Origin: DAOMNO01 sp035443885
GTDB taxonomy: Bacteria > Planctomycetota > Phycisphaerae > Phycisphaerales > SM1A02
Length of the DNA: 64,000 nucleotides
Reading direction: 5' to 3'
Assembly (NCBI GenBank): GCA_035443885.1
Contig: DAOMNO010000002.1
Coordinates: 186,001-250,000 of the forward strand
Shown here piece by piece: positions 26,075 to 35,200 of this stretch. The notes beneath the pieces were generated by a model. That model was not told where the DNA came from and ran no database searches. It saw only the letters and a list, made by a program, of their open reading frames with translations. Every line of letters starts with the position of its first letter. Positions within the stretch are counted from its first letter, which is position 1. Made by a program: the position numbers and the translations under genes.

Positions 26075-26962
26075 TTACCCGCCAAGCTGCGCGACGATAT
26101 CCATCGCCTGCGGCGCGTATCCCCGGCCGAAAATCGTCATGTGATTCATCACGTGATAGAGCTGGTACACCGCGATGCGCGATTTCAGCATGTCGCGATC
26201 ATTGACATTAGCCCTATACGCCTCATAGCACGCTGACGGGAAACCGCCGAAGAGCTGCATCATCGCGATGTCTGCCCAGCCGTCGCCAATTGACACTGCA
26301 GGATCAATGAGGGCCACACAAGCCTCTCCACGCTCATCGTGCGTTTGCACCGCGTTGCCGGACCAGAGATCGCCGTGCAGCAATGCGGGCTTCGGCGTGC
26401 GCGGAATGTGCTGATCGAGTCGGTCAATCACATGCTCGATGCGCATCGCGTCGCGATCACTGACCAAGTTGGCGTTGCGGCACAGCCTGAGTTGATGGCC
26501 GAGGCGATATCGTGCATTGAACTCCACCCAGTCATCGCACCAGGTATTCGGCTGCAACGTCGTGCCGAGGTGGTTGTGCGCGTCCAATCCGTAACGCGCC
26601 CCCACATCCGCATGGTGAAGCATGGCCAGCTCTTCGCCGAAGCTGGGCCACCGAATCGGCGTCATCGCGGGCGGCAGCCACGAGATGAGAAGAAGGCACA
26701 CCGTCGGCTGGCGGACGACGCCAATCACTTGAGGCACATGCACCGTTTGCGTTTCGGCGAGCCGGCGCAAGCCATCGGCTTCCTGCTCAAACATGGCGGC
26801 GCGATCAGGATGATTCACCTTGGCGACGATGCACCGCCCATCCTCAAGCTCGACTTTCAACACTTGATGGATGCATCCGCCGGAGAGATTGCTCACACGG
26901 GAGACGGCACTGCGTATGCCCGCTTCTACCACTGCCTGTTCAAGGGCCGCTGATACATTCAC
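26075..26962 (-). CDS. Fructosamine/ketosamine 3-kinase family protein
   Basis: A 295-residue protein of the FN3K family. The ATP-grasping N-lobe has SGGCIHQVLKVEL and the catalytic loop is LLHGDLWSGN near residue 195. IDPAVSIGDGWADIAMMQLF and YQLYHVMNHMTIFG complete the family pattern. Bacterial members phosphorylate ribulosamines or erythrulosamines on proteins so that the sugar can be shed, which repairs glycation. The GTG start at 26962 overlaps the stop of the LMW-PTP gene (GTGA), so translation is coupled. That neighbour is the known phosphatase partner type for ribulosamine 5-phosphates. It is the last gene of the polysaccharide operon. Confidence 0.88.
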   Translation of the reverse strand: MNVSAALEQAVVEAGIRSAVSRVSNLSGGCIHQVLKVELEDGRCIVAKVNHPDRAAMFEQEADGLRRLAETQTVHVPQVIGVVRQPTVCLLLISWLPPAMTPIRWPSFGEELAMLHHADVGARYGLDAHNHLGTTLQPNTWCDDWVEFNARYRLGHQLRLCRNANLVSDRDAMRIEHVIDRLDQHIPRTPKPALLHGDLWSGNAVQTHDERGEACVALIDPAVSIGDGWADIAMMQLFGGFPSACYEAYRANVNDRDMLKSRIAVYQLYHVMNHMTIFGRGYAPQAMDIVAQLGG

Positions 26963-27435
26963 TGTTTCGCCGCCAACAGTTGATCGAGCAGCGCATCGCA
27001 CGCCGAATTGACGAGTCTGTACACCGTTTCAAACCCCTCTTCACCGCCGTAGTAAGGGTCCGGCACTTCGCGCACAGGCGCAGCGGGGTCAAACTCCAGC
27101 AGCAGCTTGACGCGATCCGCGGGGGCGTTCATCGCCAGCACGTTGCGTCGATTGTCGTGATCCATACAGATCAGGTGGTGAAATCGCTGGAAGTCAACGC
27201 GCGAAACCTGCCGCGCGCGGGATGTGAGCGGCACGCCATACTTCTGCGCGGTCGCACGCATTCGATGGTCCGGCAGCTCACCTGCGTGCCAGCCACCTGT
27301 GCCCGCAGAATCAATATCAAAGCGATCGACGACGCCTCGCTGGTTCGCTTTATATCGAAACAACCCTTCCGCCAGTGGGCTGCGGCAGATGTTGCCCATG
27401 CAGATGAACAAGACGCCGCAACGCTCAACTCTCAT
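26959..27435 (-). CDS. Low-molecular-weight protein tyrosine phosphatase
   Basis: A 158-residue LMW-PTP. The active-site loop FICMGNICRSPLAEG has the nucleophile Cys12 and Arg18. The acid Asp lies in VPDPYYGG near residue 120. A single second Cys (Cys17) follows the nucleophile, and there is no ArsC redox pair. Two roles fit the context. One is a Wzb-type phosphatase for a polysaccharide tyrosine kinase encoded upstream. The other is a ribulosamine-5-phosphatase feeding the overlapping fructosamine-kinase gene. The weak kinase motifs upstream favour the second. The ATG at 27435 lies 17 bases after the WecA-like stop; the longer open frame upstream is antisense or out-of-frame sequence. Confidence 0.92.
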   Translation of the reverse strand: MRVERCGVLFICMGNICRSPLAEGLFRYKANQRGVVDRFDIDSAGTGGWHAGELPDHRMRATAQKYGVPLTSRARQVSRVDFQRFHHLICMDHDNRRNVLAMNAPADRVKLLLEFDPAAPVREVPDPYYGGEEGFETVYRLVNSACDALLDQLLAAKQ

Positions 27436-27452
27436 GCGATCCACTGCTTCCC

Positions 27453-28814
27453 TCACGATGTTGATGAGGCTGGCGAACCGGCAGCGCTTTCCTGCGGCTG
27501 ATTGGCGACCGCCGGGGCAACCTTCGCCGTCTTCTTTTCGATCGCCAGCATAATCTGCTTCCTCCGCGCTGCTTTGACGGCTATCACGCCGATGAAGCCG
27601 AACATAACAATGGCGATGACATAAATGAACCGCACGCGCAATTCCGAGGTGATAACGAGCGCGGCGAGGCTTACGCCGATGATCGCGAACAGCAGGCTGA
27701 TGCCGTACATCGCAAACACGGCCCGCTTCACACCGCCCAAACCTCGTTTGAGTTGATGATGGATGTGTTGATCGTCGCCAGAGGACATGGGAATCCTGGC
27801 CAGCCACCTTCGGATGATGGCGAGCGTGGTATCCATGATGGGAAGGGCGAAGACGATGAGGCCCGCAAAGACCAGGTGCGTCTGCCCGTGCTCGCCGAAC
27901 ATGAGGATGATGACCACGCACACGTAGCCAATGAGCAGGCTGCCGCAATCACCGAGGAAGATGCTTGCCGGGTTGAAATTGTGCGGCAGGAAGCCAAGTA
28001 CGGCCCCCAACAGCGCGAGGCATAACACCACCCGTGCGCCGGCCAGTGAGCCTTGCTCCGCCATCACTTCACCCGCGCCATTCATAGGCACCATCAGCAG
28101 CGCGATCACGAGCAAGCCGAGCGCAACGATGGCGATGACGCCTGAGAGCAGACCATCCAAACCATCGATCAGGTTGGCCGCATTGCAGCCGCCGAGCACG
28201 AACACCGCGATGAGCGCAGTGCCGACCCAATACACAACGTCGATGGGAATGCCCCCGCCAGGCAATGGAATCTCAAACAGCAGCCAATCTGCAGGGAAAA
28301 GCGGCACGAGCAGGCCCGCCGCGACGCGCACACCGACTTCTTCAATCGCCAGCGCAGCCGCCGCGATAAGCTGCCCCATGATCTTGAGCCGCGGGTCCCA
28401 GCCCCACACGTCGTCAGCAAAGCCAGTGAACGCGATTGCCACCATACCGATGATGATCGCCATCGGCACTTGTCGAAACGCAGCCACATCAGGCGGGATG
28501 ATGATGAAACTGAGCGCGACTGCAGCAATCAAGCCAGCAAACACGGCCAACCCGCCGAGATACGCCACTGGATATGGATGCGCCTTGCGCGCTGCATCCG
28601 GGTGATCGATGATGCCACCTGCAATAGCCATGCGGCGCACCAGCGGTGTGAGCAGGAGCGTAACCAGAAACGCGGCGAGGAAGACATAGATGTACGAATC
28701 CAGCACGCCGATGGCCGACCACGTTTCCAGACTGAAAAACGTCGGCAATCCCAGTGCGGCTTCGGAGAGCGGCACGTCCGGAATCAGGATGTCGCCATTA
28801 ACGGGCCGCATCAT
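27453..28814 (-). CDS. WecA/TagO-like polyprenyl-phosphate sugar-1-phosphate transferase
   Basis: A 453-residue glycosyltransferase-4 family membrane protein with about ten or eleven spans. Signatures are GFADDVWGWDP near residue 130 (Mg-binding DD), NLIDGLDGLLSG near 215, IFLGDCGSLLIGY near 285, and HIHHQLKRGLG near 345, the HxHH type of WecA rather than MraY. The enzyme links a sugar-1-phosphate, usually GlcNAc-1-P, to undecaprenyl phosphate and so starts polysaccharide repeat synthesis. The start ATG overlaps the epimerase stop (ATGATG), so translation is coupled. A C-terminal ~40-residue Ala/Ser/Pro tail is extra. Confidence 0.92.
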   Translation of the reverse strand: MMRPVNGDILIPDVPLSEAALGLPTFFSLETWSAIGVLDSYIYVFLAAFLVTLLLTPLVRRMAIAGGIIDHPDAARKAHPYPVAYLGGLAVFAGLIAAVALSFIIIPPDVAAFRQVPMAIIIGMVAIAFTGFADDVWGWDPRLKIMGQLIAAAALAIEEVGVRVAAGLLVPLFPADWLLFEIPLPGGGIPIDVVYWVGTALIAVFVLGGCNAANLIDGLDGLLSGVIAIVALGLLVIALLMVPMNGAGEVMAEQGSLAGARVVLCLALLGAVLGFLPHNFNPASIFLGDCGSLLIGYVCVVIILMFGEHGQTHLVFAGLIVFALPIMDTTLAIIRRWLARIPMSSGDDQHIHHQLKRGLGGVKRAVFAMYGISLLFAIIGVSLAALVITSELRVRFIYVIAIVMFGFIGVIAVKAARRKQIMLAIEKKTAKVAPAVANQPQESAAGSPASSTS

Positions 28815-29821
28815 CGCGAGGACTCCACCGTGCGGGCGCGAGACAATGAACCCTGCAACGCATCGGCCAGGTCACGGATGGTCTGCACGAGTTGAATGCG
28901 AGGCTGAAAGCCGATCGCATCGCGAATGCGAGTCAGATCGGGCTGGCGCGTGCGAAGATCGTCAAACCCCGCGCCAAAAGCTTCGTCGTAGGGCACATGG
29001 ACGATAGGCGAGGTGCTGCTCAGTGTTTCGCAGACAAGGTTGGCCAGATCGGCAATGGAGATCGGCTGATCGTTGCCGATGTTGAACACGCGACCCCGAC
29101 ATTGGTCTGAAGCCAGCATTCGAGGCAGTGCATCCACGACATCGCGCACATCGCAGAAGCAGCGAGTCTGCCGGCCATCGCCATGCACTTCGATTGGTTT
29201 GTTCTCCATCGCCGCTGCCACGAAACGAGGCAGCACCATGCCATAGTGCCCCACCTGTCGCGGGCCGACGGTGTTGAAGAACCTTGCAATGACGACCGGC
29301 AGTTCATGCTCACGATGATGCGCGAGTGCGAGATATTCGTCGATCGCCTTCGAGCATGCATATGACCAGCGATGCAGTGTTGTTGCGCCATACACGACAT
29401 CATCATCTTCAGAAAAAGGAGACTTGAGCGATTTGCCATACACTTCGGATGTCGATGCAATGAGCGTCGGTGTGCACGAGGCCGCTGCAAACTTCAGCAC
29501 AGCGGAAGTCTCTGCGATGTTGGTTTCGATGGTGTGAATCGGCCGCTCGATCACCAGTCGCACGCCCACCGCTGCAGCGAGATGATAAATCTCATCGAAG
29601 CGGCCCGGCTCAAATCGCGGCAGCACGTCGGACACGCTGGCCCGCACAAGCGTCAATCGCGATTTATCCACGCCATCCAGATTCATGGCCCGCCCGGTAG
29701 AGAGATCGTCGATGACCACCACGCGATCGCCGCGCAGCACAAGCTGCTCGACGAGATGCGAGCCGATGAAGCCCGCGCCGCCGGTGACGAGCACGGTTCG
29801 CTCGGTGGGTTGAGGGGTCAT
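28811..29821 (-). CDS. NAD-dependent sugar-nucleotide epimerase/dehydratase
   Basis: A 336-residue extended-SDR enzyme. The dinucleotide loop TGGAGFIGSHL is at ~12-22. The active site has a Thr/Ser in ASTSEVYG and Tyr-x3-Lys in YACSK near residue 158. ARFFNTVGPRQVG is the usual substrate loop. It probably makes a nucleotide sugar for the polysaccharide (UDP-Glc/GlcNAc epimerase or UDP-glucuronate decarboxylase subclass); the motifs do not decide which. The ATG at 29821 follows GGAG at nine bases. In-frame ATGs at 29836 and 29851 are alternatives. It is translationally coupled to the WecA-like gene. Confidence 0.88.
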   Translation of the reverse strand: MTPQPTERTVLVTGGAGFIGSHLVEQLVLRGDRVVVIDDLSTGRAMNLDGVDKSRLTLVRASVSDVLPRFEPGRFDEIYHLAAAVGVRLVIERPIHTIETNIAETSAVLKFAAASCTPTLIASTSEVYGKSLKSPFSEDDDVVYGATTLHRWSYACSKAIDEYLALAHHREHELPVVIARFFNTVGPRQVGHYGMVLPRFVAAAMENKPIEVHGDGRQTRCFCDVRDVVDALPRMLASDQCRGRVFNIGNDQPISIADLANLVCETLSSTSPIVHVPYDEAFGAGFDDLRTRQPDLTRIRDAIGFQPRIQLVQTIRDLADALQGSLSRARTVESSR

Positions 29822-29932
29822 CGAAACACGCTCCATCGGTGCAGATCGCAAGTCTCTTACCAGCGGCCCGACCGCCGCTCATCAGCAATGATGCACGACG
29901 GTCGGGAAAATTCCTGAATGCCAGCTTCACAC

Positions 29933-32146
29933 TCACTTCGATGAGTATTCAGCCATCGTCTCAAAGTTCTTCTTGAAGTAGCCTCCGACTGTGCCGCGTG
30001 CGCGGTTGAGGAGAATGCCCAGCGGCTCGCAATGAGCGTCGGAAAGTTGATGAATCAAGCGTGCGACAAGGCCTCGCTGCTCCTGATTCGCACGAACAAC
30101 GAGTACCGCAGCATCGACAAGGTTCGCCAGCACCATCGCATCGCCTGCGACAACCGCGGGCGGCGCATCGAAGAGAATGACATCAAATCGCTGACGCGCT
30201 TCTGCCACGAGCGACTCAAACTTGCCATTGTTCAGCCGTTCAAAGACGAGGTTTGCAGGTGTACCGGCGGACATCACGCTGATGCCGGTCTCGCCGCCGG
30301 GCAGCGAACGAATGGCCTCATCAAGATTCACTTTACCCGCGAGGAAATCACCAAGGCCCGGTGCGTCCGGCGGAAGGTCAAGCGACTTCGCCAGGCGCGG
30401 CCTGCGGAAGTTTGCATCGATGAGCAGGACTGACATGCCAGACGCGCTGAGCGTGGCGGCGACGTTCGTTACAGCGGTGGTCGTGCCCGCGCCGGGCAGG
30501 CCGCCGAGGAACACAACGGTTTGATGCCCGCTTCGCTGAATCGCCCGCATCATCATCGCACAGGTCTGGCGATACGACTCCGCCAGCACCGAGCGAGGAT
30601 GCTTCAGAACGACCAGTTCGGCGGACTTGAGCTTCGTGGGATCGTCTTCGACATCCGGCACGACGCCTAGCACGCGAGCGCCCGGAAGCACCGCCACGTC
30701 GGACGCGCTCTTGATTCGCTGGTCGGTCAACTCGCGGAGGAAGATGACGCCCACCGTGAGCGCAAGCATGCTCAGCACGCCAAGCGGGACCATAATGTAA
30801 ATCTTTGGGAACGCCATGAAGCGGGGCGTGAAGGCGTTCTGAGCGATGCGGACACGGGCGGCGTCCGCACGCAGACGAATCATCTGGATTTCCCGCAGCA
30901 AGGCCATGTCGTTGTCCCGCTGCGCTTCAAGGCGAGTCCGTCGAGCTTCAAGGCCCTGATACTGCGCGTGAGCGGCGGCAAGCGTGATGAGCACCTCATC
31001 TTTGGTTTCCGCTTCGTCCTGAAGGTTCGCCAGCAACTGCTCATACTGCTCGCGCTGATCGTTCAGCAGTTTGTAGCGAGAGTTCAGATTGCGCTTCATG
31101 ACTTCATCACGCATGGCATCGAGTTCAAGCTCGGCAGCACGAAGCTGGCTTTCGACCTCTCTGACCTGCGAATGCGTCGGCTGGAAACCGCGCTCCGCAA
31201 GACTGCGACGTGTGGTCTTCAAGTCTGTTACCAGCCTGATTTGCGAACTCACAATCGGGTCCTGTTCCGCTTCGCGGACATCTTCCGCGGTCGGCTCCAT
31301 CGTGCCGACCAGCTTGAGCGCCGTTTGGGCCAGCGATGTTGAAGTCTGAGCGAGCGCTGCGGAGATCGTGGTGATCTGCGAAGTCAACTGCTCTGCGGCA
31401 TATGCAGGCGTGTTGTAACGCTGATTGTCCAGACCGGTGATCTGATTATTGACGATGAACTGACGAATCTCTGATTCCAACAGCCCCAGTTCGTTCGTCG
31501 TTCGAGTCAGCGCATCCTGAAAGACCGTGATGTTGCCGCTCCAGACTGAATCATCAATCTCTTTACGCTTCTGCATGTACGCGGCGGCGATGCTGTTCAG
31601 CACCACGGGCACGTCTCGTGCGACGTGCGTGCGCCAGTTCAACTGGAAGAAGTTCGTCGCTCGCACCACACTGGCGGACAGCGTCTTTTCGAGTTCGTCC
31701 ACCGCGTTCTGAATATTGAACGTCTCGCGACCTGTTTCGTCTCGCGTTACGAACTGCTTGTGCCATTCCGTGCGCAGAATGTCTGGGTTGTTCATGGCAC
31801 GCTCAAGGATGTCGCGTTGCAGCAGCAACATCGTCTCGGTGTTCGCCAGACGGAACGCGAGCTGATCGTTGGCGATTTCGGTCGCACCGACCTCTCGCGA
31901 TTCACGAACGCCCGGTTGAATCTCGAACGTGACCGCGCCCGCATACAGCGGGTAGTACATGGAGCACAGCACGTGCGCACCGAAACCGAGACCGGCGCCG
32001 ACGATGACTGAGCCGATGATCCACAGCATGTGGCGGCGAAGCACGCGCAGCGGGTCGATGTTGGCCACCATGCGCGTCGGCGGCGCAGGGCGGTGCGGCG
32101 CGGGAGTGGCTTGCGGGGCGGGGCGGCGTTGCTGTTGAGTCGTCAT
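29933..32146 (-). CDS. Wzc/CapAB-like polysaccharide co-polymerase with altered P-loop
   Basis: A 737-residue protein. A Wzz-type N-terminus with a first span (~33-55) leads to a long periplasmic coiled-coil (~150-440) and a second span (~465-485). A cytoplasmic BY-kinase-like domain fills ~530-725. The Walker A position reads GGLPGAGTTTAVTN, with Thr where the essential Lys is expected. Walker A' is LLIDANFRRP, with Asn for the second Asp. Walker B ILFDAPPA is intact. The C-terminus has only two Tyr (GGYFKKNF..EYSSK) instead of a Tyr cluster. It probably controls chain length and export together with Wza; kinase activity is doubtful. The ATG at 32146 is preferred over the GTG at 32158. Confidence 0.85.
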   Translation of the reverse strand: MTTQQQRRPAPQATPAPHRPAPPTRMVANIDPLRVLRRHMLWIIGSVIVGAGLGFGAHVLCSMYYPLYAGAVTFEIQPGVRESREVGATEIANDQLAFRLANTETMLLLQRDILERAMNNPDILRTEWHKQFVTRDETGRETFNIQNAVDELEKTLSASVVRATNFFQLNWRTHVARDVPVVLNSIAAAYMQKRKEIDDSVWSGNITVFQDALTRTTNELGLLESEIRQFIVNNQITGLDNQRYNTPAYAAEQLTSQITTISAALAQTSTSLAQTALKLVGTMEPTAEDVREAEQDPIVSSQIRLVTDLKTTRRSLAERGFQPTHSQVREVESQLRAAELELDAMRDEVMKRNLNSRYKLLNDQREQYEQLLANLQDEAETKDEVLITLAAAHAQYQGLEARRTRLEAQRDNDMALLREIQMIRLRADAARVRIAQNAFTPRFMAFPKIYIMVPLGVLSMLALTVGVIFLRELTDQRIKSASDVAVLPGARVLGVVPDVEDDPTKLKSAELVVLKHPRSVLAESYRQTCAMMMRAIQRSGHQTVVFLGGLPGAGTTTAVTNVAATLSASGMSVLLIDANFRRPRLAKSLDLPPDAPGLGDFLAGKVNLDEAIRSLPGGETGISVMSAGTPANLVFERLNNGKFESLVAEARQRFDVILFDAPPAVVAGDAMVLANLVDAAVLVVRANQEQRGLVARLIHQLSDAHCEPLGILLNRARGTVGGYFKKNFETMAEYSSK

Positions 32147-32212
32147 AGCTCGTCTCACTATTCAATCCGATGCTGGGTTGGGCGCCAGTCGGCGGGGTTC
32201 GGCGATCCTGAA

Positions 32213-35200
32213 TCAGCGGGTTCCCGTCCCGCCTGCTCGTATATCGTCCAGTAACTGGTTGATATCCGACAAGGTCTGTGGGTCGGGGTTCTTTTGCTTG
32301 GCTTTTTCGAGCCTGTTCGCGGCTTCCTGGCGGTTGCCCTGCGCGGCGAGCACTCTCGCCATGTGGAATTGCGTCAGGGCGGAATCTTCAATCGCAAGCG
32401 CCTGCGTCAGGTAATCCGAGGCTTTGGCGTGGTCGCCAAGATGGTAATAGACGCAGCCGACGGTATCGAGTACGTGCGAACTGCGCGGGGCGAGTTCGAT
32501 GGCCCGACGGGCATACGGCAAGGCTTCCTGAGGCCTCTTGAGATTCTCCGCCATGACGAAGGCGAGGTTGTTGAGCGCAATGGCGTTGTCAGGCTGAATC
32601 TCCACCACTCTCTTGAACGCCGTTACCATCACCTCATGCTGACCCCCGGTCAGTGCATGCCGGCCAAGTTCAAAGTTCATGGACGCGGTCAGTTCGCGGT
32701 TCTCCTGCGGGATAGCTGCGATCGCCTCATGGATCAGTTCGATCGCGCGGCCAATGCCCACCGAGCCTCGGCTCGCCCAGTAGTTGGCAATCCACGCCAG
32801 CTCAACAGGAGACGGATATTGATCCGCCATTTCGCGTACGGCTTGTTCGACCACAGTGGGCGTCTGCTCGGAGAAGAGCGGATTCATCGCCTGGAACCAT
32901 AGATTCATGTCTGCGGGCGGACGATCGCCTGTCGCGATCATCGCGCGCATCTGCTGGAAGCTCGCACGCATCTGCTGCATGCCAGCCTCGCCTCGGCCAG
33001 TCTTGAAGAGCGTAACGGCGTACACCGCACCGAGTTCCGGTTCGGCGCTCACCATCGCCTGTTCATTCCGCAGTACGCTTGACGCAGTCGCATAATCCGG
33101 CGGATTCGCCGAAAGCAGCGCGCCGAGGTATTTGCCCAGCAACGCAGGCGAACGCGCGAGTTCATAGGCGCGGCGGTATGACTGCGCTGCTGCCACGAGG
33201 TTCGTGTTGTTCATGGCGTGCAGATTGCCGAGCAGTTCATGCCAGATGGGCAGGTTCGGGTACAGCTCAATCGCCTGCGAGACCGTCGCGATCGCAGCGT
33301 TGCGATCGTTCAGTTCCATATGAAGCTGCACAAGCCGCCTGCGGACCTGCAAGTTGTCTGGTGATCGCTCAAGCGTGCGAGCAAGCTCCGCCACGGCTGT
33401 TCGATCGTTGCCTTGCGCGCGATGGACATCTACACGAGCCATCACGGTCTTGACATCGCCCGGCCTGATCTGTTCTGCGCGATCGAGCGCCCGCATGGCG
33501 TCATCGAGCAAGCGAGTCTGGCCGGTTCGCCTCGCCTGCTGCACGAAAGACTGCGCCCGCAGCAGGTGCGGGGTGGGGTCGGTCGGCATTAGCCGCTCGG
33601 CGGTTGCCAGCGCATCGCGCTGGGCTTCGAAGCGCCGTTCTGCTTCCGTCGCCTTGCCTGCCGCAAGCAAATCCTCTCCCTGCCCGTGAGCGATGAGCGC
33701 CTGAAGCATGGCGATGATGTAATCCATCTCGCCCTGTGCCATCACCTTGGCGAGTCGCTCCTCGGCCTTGGTGAACTGACGAAGGTTGGCGTAGCACTCA
33801 ATGGCTCGCAAATCGAGCGCGCGGTCATACGAAACCGCGATAGCTTTTTCCAAATGTGCCAGCGCCTGTTCGTACTGGCCTCGGTTGAAGAGGAAATTGC
33901 CCATTGCAATATCGCCGATGGGCGATGAGCCTTGCAGGCGAACCGCATCGCGCAGACTGACAAGTGCCGTCTGCGCATTGCCGATCTCGGCCTGATACTG
34001 GCTGAGCACGATGTACATCTGCGCTGTTTGCTCAGACGCGTCATGGGAGTCGATGAACTCACGCAGGATGCGCTCGCCGCCAGCGGGGTTGCCTCGCATG
34101 CGCTGCAATGTGGCGCGGAGCGCTGCGACTTCAAGATCGACACCGTCGCGTTCAGCCACTTCGTTCACCAGAGCATCCGACTCCGCATGCCATCGTTCAC
34201 GAAGCTGCACAAGCTGTCGGCGCTGATCGGAGCCGCCAAGCTGCTGCCAGCGGCGCTCCGTATAGGTTCGCGAGCCATCCGCGTTAAAAATCAACTCGTA
34301 CGTCGGTTCAGATGTGCCGAGCAGCACCGCCAAACGCATCAGGTTGCGACGATCCCGCGGATTCTGCTCGCGAATGCGCCGACGCTCCGTGATGGCGCCG
34401 ATGATGTTGCCATTCTCGTACTCAAGGTCAAGCCAGATTTCTCGAAGCTGAATATCGAGAGGCACGAGCTGATGTGCCGTGCGTGCGATCTGCGCGGCTC
34501 GAGTCTTCTCACCCATCTGGATGAGCATGGTCATGTATTGGCGCACGGTCGTGATGTCATTGGGATTGACGCGATACGCCTGCTCGAAGGCTCGCTGCGC
34601 TTCGCGGTAGTTGCCGAGCCGCATGTAGGAGAGAGCCAGCCCGCGCCACGCCATCGAATTGAACGATCTGAGTTCGGTTGCCTGCTGGAAGACGCGCACT
34701 GCCTGATCGAATCGACCTCGTTCGTACTCATACCGGCCGCGGAAAATCAACCCGTTCATCTGGTCAGCGTCGTGTACTCGTGCGCGCTCTGCAATTTCTT
34801 CCGCACGCGTCCAGTTCTTCGCAGCGAGCGCTTCTGCCATCTCCGTTTCGAGCAATTGCGGGTGATTCGGGGCCAACTGACGCGCGACCGCGAGTTCCGC
34901 ATTCATCGCAGCCAAGGCGCGCTGGGCGATGTCTCTCGCTTTCGCAGCGCCGGCCGCATCCCCCGCAGCCTCTCGTTCCGTTGCGCGTTGACGCTCCTGC
35001 TCCGCGATCGAGCGATAGCTCGCCACCAGCCCGACGGATCGCTCCGCAGGGTCATTCTGGGTTGCTTCAATGAACTGCTTCGCAGCCGCAACAACATCGC
35101 CTGTATCCAGAATCGCCTGAAGCTGGCGGATCGCGGGGTCATCGGGCCGAATTGCGCGAGCACGCTGCACAAATGGCAACGCCGCTTCTGGTCGCCCATC

